Positions 1 to 7,846 of a stretch of 64,000 nt of DNA are shown one piece after another. The notes below the pieces were generated by a model. It was not told the DNA's origin. It did no database searches and saw nothing but the letters and a program-made list of their open reading frames with translations. The stretch lies in contig NZ_JAUCBR010000004.1 in assembly GCF_034676725.1 (NCBI RefSeq), forward strand, positions 635,501 through 699,500, in the 5' to 3' direction. A program made the position numbers and the translations under genes. Every line of letters begins with the position of its first letter. Position 1 is the stretch's first letter. Origin of the DNA: Denitromonas sp. GTDB taxonomy: Bacteria > Pseudomonadota > Gammaproteobacteria > Burkholderiales > Rhodocyclaceae.

Positions 1-57
1 CGCCCCCTGGCTGACAAAAACCACGGCGAGCGCGGCGGTAAGCTTGCGAAGCATCAT
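1..57 (-). CDS. N-terminal fragment of an exported protein (partial)
   Basis: Only the first 19 codons lie in the window; the gene continues past base 1. The peptide starts MMLRKLTAALAVV and goes on with a hydrophobic stretch to Q-G-A, which is the n- and h-region of a Sec signal peptide. An AAAGGA ribosome site lies just upstream. It begins 13 bases after the piuC stop on the same strand, so it is probably co-transcribed with piuC. In pseudomonads a SEL1-repeat exported protein sits next to piuC, and this could be its counterpart, but nothing visible here identifies the mature protein. Confidence 0.55.
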   Translation of the reverse strand, partial: MMLRKLTAALAVVFVSQGA

Positions 58-70
58 GGATCGCATCCTT

Positions 71-754
71 TCAGGTCGCGGCATGCAGCCGCAAAAGGTT
101 GTGGTAGACAGCGGTCAGCTTCAGCAGGTTGGCGTCGTCTGCCGCCACGGTGGCATTGAGGCCCTGAATGGCCTGATCGAGGTCGAACAGCACGGTGCGC
201 GCGGCGTCGTTGTGCACCAGGCTTTCGATCCAGAAGAAGGAGGCCACCCGTGCGCCACGGGTCACCGGGGTGACGCGGTGCAGGCTGCTCGACGGGTAGA
301 GCACCATGTCGCCGGCCGCCAGCTTGACGGCCTGGATGCCGAAGGGGCCTTCGATCTCCAGCTCGCCACCGTCGTACTCGTCCGGCTCGGCCAGAAACAG
401 CGTGGCCGACAGGTCGGTGCGCAGCGACACGCCGGTGCCGGGCACATGCATCACGGCGCTGTCGACATGCGCGCCGTAGGTGCCGCCGTCGGCATAGCGG
501 TTGAACTTGGGCGGGTAGATCTTGCCCGGCAAGGCCGCCGAGACGAACAGCGGCGTCTCGCCCAGACGGCGCAAAATGGCCTGCCCGAGTTCCACGGCCA
601 GCGGCGAGGCGTCGTCGAGTTGGGCGTTGCGTTTCACATGGCGGGCCAGCGTGCCGGCCGTGGCCAGGCCGTCCTGCCAGTCGGCGGCGTCGAGGCGCTC
701 GCGGAAGCGGCGCACCTCATCTTTGCTCAAGACATTTTCAATCGGGATCAACAT
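71..754 (-). CDS. piuC: PKHD-type Fe(II)/2-oxoglutarate hydroxylase, PiuC/YbiX family
   Basis: A 227-residue cytoplasmic dioxygenase of the PiuC/YbiX family, which is associated with siderophore-type TonB receptors and iron limitation; its physiological substrate is not firmly known. The iron triad is visible as H96-x-D98 (in YGAHVDS) and H159 (in SSLHRV), with R169 placed to bind 2-oxoglutarate. Length matches the family (about 225). It overlaps the 3' end of the upstream alpha-hydroxy-acid dehydrogenase gene by 17 nt, which suggests translational coupling. The TonB receptor gene lies two genes upstream. Family assignment is firm; the role in iron uptake is inferred from context. Confidence 0.93.
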   Translation of the reverse strand: MLIPIENVLSKDEVRRFRERLDAADWQDGLATAGTLARHVKRNAQLDDASPLAVELGQAILRRLGETPLFVSAALPGKIYPPKFNRYADGGTYGAHVDSAVMHVPGTGVSLRTDLSATLFLAEPDEYDGGELEIEGPFGIQAVKLAAGDMVLYPSSSLHRVTPVTRGARVASFFWIESLVHNDAARTVLFDLDQAIQGLNATVAADDANLLKLTAVYHNLLRLHAAT

Positions 755-1850
755 CAGAATTCTCGCAGATCAGGGTGGAATCGATATCGGCCAGCGTGGC
801 GCAGCCGGCCATGGCCATGCACAGCTCAAGTTCCTGGTGCAAGGTGCGCAGCAGGTGCGCCACGCCCAGCGCGCCGGCCACGCTCAGCGCGTATACCTGC
901 AGGCGGCCGACCATCACCGCCGAGGCGCCCAGCGCCAGGGCTTTGAACACATCGCTACCGCTGCGCACGCCGCTGTCGAGCAGCACCGGCAGGTCGGGGC
1001 CGACCGCGCGGCGGATGGCCGGCAGCGCGGCGAGGCTGGCGGGCACACCATCGAGCGCGCGGCCGCCATGGTTGGAGACGATCAGCCCGGCCACGCCGGC
1101 ATCGCGCAGGGCCAGGGCTTCGTCGGCGCGCAGCACGCCCTTGACCAGCACCGGCAAACGGGTGGCCGACAGCAGCCAGCGCAGGTCGGCCCAGGTGGGC
1201 GCCTCGCGCATGGCGCCCTGAAAGATGAGGCTCGCGTCCGCGGCCAGTGCCCGCTGCGGCGGCACGGCGTAGCGCGCCAGATTGACCGCGCCCGGCAGCG
1301 CAACGCCGGCACGCACGGCCCGTCGGCCGGGGCTCTGCACCGAGGCATCGAGTGTGACCACCAGCGCGGTATAGTCAGCCTGCTCGGCGCGCTGGATGAG
1401 ATCCCGCGTGGCGTCGCGCCGGGGTTGGAAATAGAGCTGAAACCACTTCTCGCCCTCGCTGGCGCGGGCGATGTCCTCGATCGGGCAGGTGGCGAGCGTG
1501 CTCACCGTGAGGCAGGCATCGGCGGCAGCGGCACCGCGCGCGGTGTCGATCTCGCCGGCCGGATGCGCCAGCGTCTGATAGGCCAGCGGCGCCAGCGCGA
1601 TGGGGTGCCGCCACGCACGCCCGAACAGCGTGGTGCGCGTATGGCCGGCGGTCACATCGCGCAGCAGCCGCGGCAGGATCTGCCAGCGCGCGAAGGCGCG
1701 GCGGTTGGCGCGCAGGGTGCGCTCCTCGCCGCTGGCGCCAGCGATGTAGGCCAGCGCGGGCGCGGCGATGAACTGTGGCGCCAGCGCTTCGTAGTCGGCA
1801 GCGCAGAGGATGTCGCGCGGGATGTGGTCCAGCGTGGCGTGTGCGGTCAT
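738..1850 (-). CDS. FMN-dependent alpha-hydroxy-acid dehydrogenase (LldD/glycolate oxidase family)
   Basis: A 370-residue TIM-barrel flavoenzyme that oxidises an L-2-hydroxy acid (lactate, glycolate, mandelate or similar) to the 2-oxo acid. Visible family features are WFQLY near residue 137, the FMN-contacting Lys237 in VLVKGV, the catalytic His261 and Arg264 in SNHGGRALDG, and LLDSGVRSG near 290. I chose the ATG at 1850 because GGGAG lies a few bases upstream; an in-frame start 33 nt earlier has no support. There is no membrane-anchoring insertion obvious enough to pick lactate over other substrates. It sits between a TonB siderophore receptor and piuC, overlapping piuC. That position is unusual and suggests a link to iron or siderophore metabolism, which is inference. 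Confidence 0.88.
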   Translation of the reverse strand: MTAHATLDHIPRDILCAADYEALAPQFIAAPALAYIAGASGEERTLRANRRAFARWQILPRLLRDVTAGHTRTTLFGRAWRHPIALAPLAYQTLAHPAGEIDTARGAAAADACLTVSTLATCPIEDIARASEGEKWFQLYFQPRRDATRDLIQRAEQADYTALVVTLDASVQSPGRRAVRAGVALPGAVNLARYAVPPQRALAADASLIFQGAMREAPTWADLRWLLSATRLPVLVKGVLRADEALALRDAGVAGLIVSNHGGRALDGVPASLAALPAIRRAVGPDLPVLLDSGVRSGSDVFKALALGASAVMVGRLQVYALSVAGALGVAHLLRTLHQELELCMAMAGCATLADIDSTLICENSDVDPD

Positions 1851-1867
1851 GAAGCTCCCATCAATGC

Positions 1868-1894
1868 AAAAACGCCGGGCCACGCGGCCCGGCG
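1868..1894 (-). terminator. Rho-independent terminator after the TonB receptor gene
   Basis: A perfect stem pairs 1873-1881 with 1886-1894 (GCCGGGCC/GGCCCGGC plus a closing C-G) around the loop ACGC. On the minus strand it is followed by five T (1868-1872). It lies between the receptor stop and the start of the alpha-hydroxy-acid dehydrogenase gene, so it should end most receptor transcripts and limit read-through into that gene and piuC. Confidence 0.85.
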
Positions 1895-1911
1895 CTGGAA
1901 ACCCCCTTCGC

Positions 1912-4260
1912 TCAGAAGTCGTAGTTGAGCGTCAGGCGGGCGTTGCGGGCATCGCCCATGTAGAGCATGGCGCCAGAACGATAGGCCGCGAGGTAGTAGG
2001 TTTCGTCGGTGACGTTGCCGATGTTCAGGCGCACGCTGGTGTTGCGGTCGATCTTGTAGGCCGCAAACAGGTCGAGCACGGTGTACTCGGGCACCTTGAT
2101 GTTGAGCGACTCGGGCGACTCGGGCGTGCCGGAGAACTTCTTGCTCTGGTAGGTCACGTTGCCGCCAAAGCTGAACTTGGGCGTGGCCTGGTAGTTGAGC
2201 AGCACCGAGGCGGTGGTCTCGGGGAAGTTGGACAAGCCGTTGCCGACGCGCGTGCTGTCCTGCGAGCGCAGCCACTTGGCGTTCATGAAGGCCACCCCGC
2301 CCTGCGCGGTCAGCTTGGGCATGACTTCGCCGGCCAGCGACAACTCCACGCCGCGCACCCGGTACTTGCCCGAGTTGATCGCGCCGATGTCGGTGTAGCT
2401 GGCGCCATTGAGCACTTCCATGACATCGCTCTTGGTCACCTGGAACACCGCGGCAGTGGCCAGCATGCGGCCGTTGTTGATGTTCCACTTGGTGCCCAGC
2501 TCGATGTTCTCGGACAGCTCGGGCTTGCTCTGCGCGAACAGCGCCTGGCGTTCGGCCGTGCTCAAGGTACCGCCCGGGCCGGTGGCGGGCACGCAGATGC
2601 CGCCGTAGTCGCAGGAGGTCACGTCCGACTCGCCGCCGTTGAAGTCGCTGGCGGTGCTGTAGGTGAAGTACACATTGGCGTCGGGGCGGAACTTGTAGGT
2701 CAAGCCGAAGTGGCCGTTCCACAGGCCGTCTTCGAGCTTCCATTCGGTCTTGGTGGTGGTGCCGGCGACGTTGCGGTAGTCGAAGCGGTCATAGCGCAGG
2801 CCGCCGAACAGCGTCCATTTGTCGTTCAGATCGACCGTGTCCATGGCCGAGAGGGAGATCGTCTTCACGTTCCAGTCGATGTCCGATTCACCCCGGCTGA
2901 CCTGGCGGTTGAGCACGGTGTCGATGCCGGCCACATAGTTGCCCGAGGCATCGACGATGCAGCCGCTGTTGCTCGGACCACCGGATCGATTCGACGTAAC
3001 GCAGTTCGAGGCGTTGCTGGTGGTGTATTGCCCGTTGAGCACGCTGTGGTCGGAGAACTCCAGCCCAAAGATGAACTCGTGCTTCATCCCGGCGATCTCC
3101 TGCTCTACATACAGGTTGGTCTGGTTGGCGAAGTACTCGACCTCCTGCCAGCCCTGGTGGGTGCCGAGCACCACGGTGTCGTACACACCGCCCGGGTTGG
3201 TCGCGTGGGTAGTGGTGGCGCGGGCGCTGGTGGCGACGTAGCCGTTGTCGGTGGTGCCGTAGCGGGTCAGGTTGGTGATGCGCACGCTGGGGTTGACCTG
3301 GTACTTGGCGCGCACGGTGTAGGTGTCGACCGTTGACTCGAGGAAGTCACCCGACTGCGCATACACGGGGATATTGGTCTGCGGCTTGCCATTGACCAGC
3401 CACGAGCCGAGGTCAGGTTTGTCGATGGCGTCGAGGTGGTAGTAATCAGCGGTGATGTCGAGCCGCTCGGTCGGCTTGATGTTGAAGGACAGCGCCACGC
3501 CGTTGCGTTCGCGGTCGGCCGGGGCGCGGTCGGGCACGTCCTGGTAGCCATGCAGCAGGTTCACCCGGATGGCGGCGGTGTCAGTCAGCACATAGTTGGT
3601 GTCGGCGCTCAGGCGGCGATAGCTGTCGGTGCCGATGCCAGCCGACAGCTTGGTGAAGTCCACATCGGTGGTGGCCTGCTTGGTCACCGCGTTGATCGCG
3701 CCGCCGGTGGCGCCCCGCCCGGCAAAGGTCGAGCTCGGGCCCTTGGTGATTTCCAGCTGCTCGACGGCAAAGCTCTCGCGCACCGTCATGCCGGGGTCGC
3801 GCAGGCCATCGACAAACACGTCGCTGCGCGCTTCCTGGCCGCGGATGATGTAGCGGTCGCCAAAGGCGTTGCCATTCTCGCCGGTGCCCAGCGTGATGCC
3901 CGGCTGCGCGCGCAGGATGTCACGCAGATCGCTGCGGCCGGTGTCCAGCATCTGCTGCTGGGTCAGCACGGTGATGGTCTGCGGCGTCTCGGCCAGCGGG
4001 CGGGTGTGGCGCTCATCGCCCGAGGTCTTGGCCTTGTAAGGCACGCCCGGTTCGGCGTTGGGGTTGGGGTCGATCGCAGTCTCCACCACGGTCACCGGCG
4101 CGAGCTGTTGTGTTTCGTTCGACTGCGCAAACGCCGCCGGCATCAGCACGGCGGTGGACATGCCCAACGCCAGCCCGGTACGCGCCACGGCGCCGGTCTG
4201 GGTTCGGGTCTGAACGCGAAAACTCGCGGGGATCTGGGTCTTGACGGTCTTGTTTTTCAT
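1912..4260 (-). CDS. TonB-dependent siderophore receptor
   Basis: A 782-residue outer-membrane ferric-siderophore receptor. The precursor starts MKNKTVKTQIPAS and has a long signal peptide ending near AAFAQ (about residue 46). The plug domain follows, with TVLTQQQMLDTGRSDLRDIL, GITLGTGENGN and the IRGQEARSDVFVDGLRD segment. The C-terminal 22-strand barrel ends in LTLNYDF, with the terminal Phe expected for Omp insertion. The start at 4260 is preceded by CAGGG; the longer in-frame extension is Cys/Arg-rich and not credible. The closest types are catecholate receptors (Fiu/PiuA-like), supported by piuC downstream. The ligand cannot be read from sequence. A Fur-box-like element lies about 300 bp upstream. 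Confidence 0.92.
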   Translation of the reverse strand: MKNKTVKTQIPASFRVQTRTQTGAVARTGLALGMSTAVLMPAAFAQSNETQQLAPVTVVETAIDPNPNAEPGVPYKAKTSGDERHTRPLAETPQTITVLTQQQMLDTGRSDLRDILRAQPGITLGTGENGNAFGDRYIIRGQEARSDVFVDGLRDPGMTVRESFAVEQLEITKGPSSTFAGRGATGGAINAVTKQATTDVDFTKLSAGIGTDSYRRLSADTNYVLTDTAAIRVNLLHGYQDVPDRAPADRERNGVALSFNIKPTERLDITADYYHLDAIDKPDLGSWLVNGKPQTNIPVYAQSGDFLESTVDTYTVRAKYQVNPSVRITNLTRYGTTDNGYVATSARATTTHATNPGGVYDTVVLGTHQGWQEVEYFANQTNLYVEQEIAGMKHEFIFGLEFSDHSVLNGQYTTSNASNCVTSNRSGGPSNSGCIVDASGNYVAGIDTVLNRQVSRGESDIDWNVKTISLSAMDTVDLNDKWTLFGGLRYDRFDYRNVAGTTTKTEWKLEDGLWNGHFGLTYKFRPDANVYFTYSTASDFNGGESDVTSCDYGGICVPATGPGGTLSTAERQALFAQSKPELSENIELGTKWNINNGRMLATAAVFQVTKSDVMEVLNGASYTDIGAINSGKYRVRGVELSLAGEVMPKLTAQGGVAFMNAKWLRSQDSTRVGNGLSNFPETTASVLLNYQATPKFSFGGNVTYQSKKFSGTPESPESLNIKVPEYTVLDLFAAYKIDRNTSVRLNIGNVTDETYYLAAYRSGAMLYMGDARNARLTLNYDF

Positions 4261-4712
4261 ATCGCCCTGCAGCAAAAGCGCCAAAGCCCGGCGACAAGGA
4301 CGACACAAACCAGCGCTCCCGCCACACGCGCCATCGCGCCGGCAACACGCGGCAGCGAGATGACACTGTCTGCAAGAGACTCCGACGCCCCGCAAACCCG
4401 CGGGTATCGGCGCCCAGCCTGTGCGCAACCTGCGCACCATCCTTCAGCGAAGGGGTTGAGTACGATTGGCTGGCGATGGCTGGCTATCGGGGAATTTTGT
4501 TCTGGATCAAGCGCGCTCGATCCGGGCGCAAACGCGGCTCCGCACCGCACAATGCAAATGCGAATCTATCTTATTTACAAATTGAGATCAAGACCTTTCG
4601 ACAGCGCACGTGCGCGAGGCGACGACAGACGCGTCAAGGCCGCCCCCACACAGCAGCCTCGACCCAAACACGTCGATTGAATTGCGCCGGCCACTCACCG
4701 GCGCGCCAGCCC
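4261..4712. other. Intergenic region upstream of the TonB receptor
   Basis: About 450 bases without a credible gene, between the receptor start and the 3' end of the DsbA-family gene. Apart from a local AT-rich segment (about 4550-4595), which holds the putative Fur site and is the best place for the receptor promoter, I see only GC-rich unstructured sequence. No clear terminator was found for the DsbA-family gene. Confidence 0.5.
4554..4575 (-). promoter_or_regulatory. Putative Fur box
   Basis: Read on the minus strand, the site is AATAAGATAGATTCGCATTT followed by GC. The right half, ATTCGCATTTGC, matches common betaproteobacterial Fur sites; the left half is weaker. It lies in the only AT-rich stretch upstream of the TonB receptor. 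Its distance to the start codon (about 295 bp) is long, so this is a moderate call based on resemblance and context only. Confidence 0.42.
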
Positions 4713-5405
4713 TCAGCCGCCGGGCAGATTGTCGAGCATGGCCCGCAGCAGCATCTCGGCCGGCTGCGCGCCGCTCAAGGCAACGCGGTCATTCAAGATG
4801 AAGCACGGCACACCATTCACGCCGCGCGCACTGATCGCGTGGTGCTGGCGCTGCACCTCATCGGCCAGTTCATCGCCGTCCAGCCAGGCCGGCAGATCCG
4901 GCCCGCCGAGACCGGCGTCCGTCGCCAGCGCGGCCAGCACTTCGCTGCGCCCGATGTCCTGCCCCTGCTCGAAGTAGGCGCGAAAGATCGCCGCCACCAG
5001 CGCATCCACCCGGCCGGCCTCGGCCCCCGCATTTTGCAGACGCAGGATCAGGCGATGCGCCTTGACCGTCGACGGCCGGCGACTGATCGCCGCAAAGTCG
5101 AAGTGCGCGCCACTGCCCTCGGCCGCTGCGCTCACCTGCGCCTGCAAGCCCTTTACCGCGTCCATGCTGCCGAACTTGCGCACCAGATGCTCGGGGTAGG
5201 CATGGCCCACCTCCGGCATGTCCGCATCGAGCATGAAAGGCCGATGGCGAAGCACCACCTGCACGTCAGGACGCTGCTCGGCCAGCGCCTTCAGCGCCGC
5301 ATTGAGCCGCGCCGTGCCGACATGGCACCACACGCACACAAAATCGGCCACCACGTCGATGCTCAGCGCAGGCGCCTCAACCGAGGCATTCATCGTCTGG
5401 TTCAA
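4713..5405 (-). CDS. DsbA-family (FrnE-like) thioredoxin-fold oxidoreductase
   Basis: About 230 residues of the cytoplasmic FrnE/2-hydroxychromene-2-carboxylate isomerase type of DsbA fold. An N-terminal beta strand leads into a redox motif C-V-W-C (in DFVCVWCHVG, where the family usually has CPWC). A long helical insertion follows, then the cis-Pro loop GVNGVPCFIL near the C-terminus. No signal peptide is visible. Start choice: a TTG at 5405 has AGGAG 8 nt upstream, while the ATG four codons later (5393) has it 20 nt away, so TTG is preferred but both are possible. The likely role is a thiol oxidoreductase or isomerase in stress response; the substrate is unknown. It stands alone between the iron locus and the mutasome cassette. 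Confidence 0.82.
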   Translation of the reverse strand: MNQTMNASVEAPALSIDVVADFVCVWCHVGTARLNAALKALAEQRPDVQVVLRHRPFMLDADMPEVGHAYPEHLVRKFGSMDAVKGLQAQVSAAAEGSGAHFDFAAISRRPSTVKAHRLILRLQNAGAEAGRVDALVAAIFRAYFEQGQDIGRSEVLAALATDAGLGGPDLPAWLDGDELADEVQRQHHAISARGVNGVPCFILNDRVALSGAQPAEMLLRAMLDNLPGG

Positions 5406-5731
5406 ACTGCATTCTCCTGAAAGCACGCTCGGTCGCGCGCCGATCATTGTCGGGCGGGTTTCAACCCGCCATGGTCGGCTGAAACCGCTCCGACACGACA
5501 TCGACACGCTGCAAACCTGACAGACACAGGCAGCCATTCAAGGTTCCGCGCCAGCCCCCGTGGCGCGATCGTGATCGCGCGCCTCAAACACAAATTTTAT
5601 CGACGCCGACACCTCCCGCGCCGCCACTGGCATCGCGCCCGAAAGCACGCTTTTGCCGCCCGACCCGCCGCTTGACACCCGCGCCCCAGCGACAACAATG
5701 AGAGCATTCCCCGCGTGTTCTGGCCCCCCTC
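5406..5731. promoter_or_regulatory. imuA: Divergent intergenic region with possible imuA promoter
   Basis: 326 bases separate the leftward DsbA-family gene from rightward imuA. A sigma70-like pair is present: TTGACA at 5672-5677 and AACAAT at 5694-5699 with 16-bp spacing, which would start transcription about 25 nt before the imuA ATG. No good Shine-Dalgarno precedes that ATG. No perfect LexA operator was found; the closest CTG...CAG arrangement (around 5517-5533) has one base too many. Confidence 0.4.
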
Positions 5732-6430
5732 ATGTCCGCTTCACCCGCTGCGCTCGATGCCCTGCTCCAACGTGCCGACCTGTGGCGCGGAGGGGCGTGC
5801 GCGCATCACGCCGAGGCGACGCTGGGCAGCGGCTTTGCTGCGCTCGACGCGGTGTTGCCGGACGGCGGCTGGCCCTGCGGCGGGCTGACCGAAGTGCTCA
5901 GCGGCGGTCTCGGCATCGGCGAATTGAGCCTGTTCCTGCCCGCGCTGCGCCAGCTCGACGCCGAGGCCGGCTGGATCGTCATCGTCGCCCCGCCCGCGCA
6001 AGTTCACGCCCCGGCCTGGCAGTCGCTCGGCCTGCCGCTGTCGCGCCTGCTGGTGGTCGAGACCGAGGGCGCCGACGCCGCCTGGGCTTGCGAGCAACTG
6101 CTCGGCAGCGGCGCGCTGGCCGCGCTGCTCGCCTGGCTGCCCACCGCCGACGCCCGCGCCCTGCGCCGGCTGCAACTGGCCAGCAGCAGCACCCGCTGCC
6201 TGAGCCTCGTCTTCCGCCCCGAGCGCGTCGCCAACCAGCCCTCGCCCGCCCCGCTGCGCCTCGCGCTGCGCGGCAATGACACCGGCTTGCAGGTCGACAT
6301 CCTCAAGCGTCGTGGCCCGCCGCTGGCCAAGCCGCTTTGCCTGAACATCGAACGCCCGCTGCCGTGGTCGCGCCTGACCCGCCGCGCGGCCTCCGCCGCA
6401 CCTGTTCGCCGGGAGCCGCACGTCGCCTGA
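5732..6430 (+). CDS. imuA: Translesion synthesis accessory protein ImuA
   Basis: A 232-residue protein of the ImuA (SulA/RecA-like) family, which works with ImuB and DnaE2 in damage-induced mutagenesis. It shows the ImuA pattern: LGSGFAALDAVLPDGGWPCGGLTEVL at the N-terminus as in a degenerate RecA core (Walker A replaced by SGGLGIGEL), then VIVAPPAQVHAPAW and a C-terminal LQVDILKRRGPPL segment. It is the first gene of the cassette, with 12 bases between its stop and imuB. Length and order match known imuA-imuB-dnaE2 operons. SOS control is usual for the family but no LexA site was found here. Confidence 0.9.
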   Translation: MSASPAALDALLQRADLWRGGACAHHAEATLGSGFAALDAVLPDGGWPCGGLTEVLSGGLGIGELSLFLPALRQLDAEAGWIVIVAPPAQVHAPAWQSLGLPLSRLLVVETEGADAAWACEQLLGSGALAALLAWLPTADARALRRLQLASSSTRCLSLVFRPERVANQPSPAPLRLALRGNDTGLQVDILKRRGPPLAKPLCLNIERPLPWSRLTRRAASAAPVRREPHVA

Positions 6431-6442
6431 CGGCCCTGACCC

Positions 6443-7846
6443 ATGCAGTGGCTGGCGATTCACTTTTTCCGTCTCCCCGTCGAGGTGCTGGCCCTGCCTG
6501 CGCCGGCGGTCGCCATTGCGCAGCAGCGCATCGTGGCGGCCGATGCCACAGCGGCGGCCTCCGGCATCCGCGCCGGCCAGCGCCTGGCCGACGCCCTCGC
6601 CCTGCTGCCCGGCCTGCGCCCGCATGAACGCCAGAGCGAGCGCGAACTCGCCGCGCTCGAATCGCTGGCCTGCTGGGCCGGCAACTTCACCCCGACGGTC
6701 AGCCTCGCCCCGCCCGACACCTTGCTGCTCGAAATCGGCGGCTGCCTGCAGTTGTTTGGCGGGCTGGCGCCGCTGCTGGGCAAGATCCGCGACGGCGCCG
6801 AATCGCAAGGCCTGAGCCTGCGCTTTGGCCTCGCCCCCACGCCGCTGGCCGCGCGCTGGCTGACCCACGCCGACAGCACCACCGAGCACTGGCAAGCCGC
6901 GCTCGCTACCTTGCCGGTCGAGGTGCTCGGCCTCAACGACGCCGCCGAACGCCGGCTGCACGCGCTCGGCCTGCGCACGCTGGCGCAGCTCTTCGCCCTG
7001 CCCGGCGCCACCGTCGGCCACCGCTTCGGCAAGGCCCTGCCGCTGCAACTGGCACGCGCACGCGGCGAGCTGCCCGACCCGCAACCGCCCTTCGCCTTCC
7101 CCGAGCGCTTCGTCCAGCGGCTTGAGCTGCCGGCCAAGGTCGAGGCGGCCGACCACCTGCTCTTCGCCGCCCGCCGCCTGCTGATGGCGCTGGCTGGCTG
7201 GCTGCAGGCGCGCATGCTGGGCATCACCACCTGCACGCTGGTGCTCGACCACGAAGACATCCCCGCCACGCAACTGCCGCTGGGCTTTGCCTCGCTCACC
7301 CGCGACAGCGAGCGCCTGATCCGCGTCGCCCGCGAGCAGCTCGAACGCCACCGCCTCGCCGCACCGGTCACCGAGCTGCACCTGCAGGCCGACGCCCCGC
7401 AGGCAATGGCCGGCAGCAGCGTGGCGCTGTTTGGTCAGCAAGACGCCGGCAACATCGCGCCGGTCATCGAGCGCCTGCGCGCCCGCCTCGGCGACGCCGC
7501 CGTGCACGGCCTGGCGGTGCACGACGACCACCGCCCCGAGTGCGCCACCCGCGCCGTGCCCTGGCCCGACCCCAAAGCACCCGCCGACGCCACCGGCAGC
7601 CCGCGCCCGCTGTGGTTGCAAGCCAAACCGCAGGCGCTGCATGAGGTGGCCGGCCGCCCGACCTACGCCGGCGCTGCGCTCAATCTGCTGACCCGCGCCG
7701 AACGGCTGGAGAGCGGCTGGTGGGACCAGGACGAAGCCACCGGCGACCTGCGCCGCGACTACTTTGTCGCCACCACCGCGCAGGGCGCGTGGCTGTGGAT
7801 CTACCGCGACGCGCACGGCTGGTGGCTGCATGGCCAGTTCGCCTGA
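6443..7846 (+). CDS. imuB: Y-family polymerase-like protein ImuB
   Basis: A 467-residue DinB/UmuC-fold protein that acts as adaptor in the ImuA-ImuB-DnaE2 mutasome. ImuB proteins generally lack the catalytic acids and recruit DnaE2 to the sliding clamp. The start MQWLAIHFFRLPVEVLAL is typical of ImuB, and the expected metal-binding DxD of an active Y polymerase is absent from this N-terminal strand. The palm/fingers region continues through SGIRAGQRLADALALLP and LLLEIGGCLQLFGG, followed by helix-hairpin-helix-like ALGLRTLAQLFALPG and a little-finger domain. It overlaps the dnaE2 start by 17 nt, indicating coupled translation. Confidence 0.92.
   Translation: MQWLAIHFFRLPVEVLALPAPAVAIAQQRIVAADATAAASGIRAGQRLADALALLPGLRPHERQSERELAALESLACWAGNFTPTVSLAPPDTLLLEIGGCLQLFGGLAPLLGKIRDGAESQGLSLRFGLAPTPLAARWLTHADSTTEHWQAALATLPVEVLGLNDAAERRLHALGLRTLAQLFALPGATVGHRFGKALPLQLARARGELPDPQPPFAFPERFVQRLELPAKVEAADHLLFAARRLLMALAGWLQARMLGITTCTLVLDHEDIPATQLPLGFASLTRDSERLIRVAREQLERHRLAAPVTELHLQADAPQAMAGSSVALFGQQDAGNIAPVIERLRARLGDAAVHGLAVHDDHRPECATRAVPWPDPKAPADATGSPRPLWLQAKPQALHEVAGRPTYAGAALNLLTRAERLESGWWDQDEATGDLRRDYFVATTAQGAWLWIYRDAHGWWLHGQFA

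Noticed and set aside
4261..4440. Longer N-terminus for the TonB receptor
   Set aside because: The extension is Cys/Arg-rich and would bury the signal peptide; the ATG at 4260 has a ribosome site and a proper signal sequence.
5517..5533. Possible LexA box upstream of imuA
   Set aside because: The CTG and CAG halves are separated by 11 bases rather than 10 and the centre is not AT-rich.
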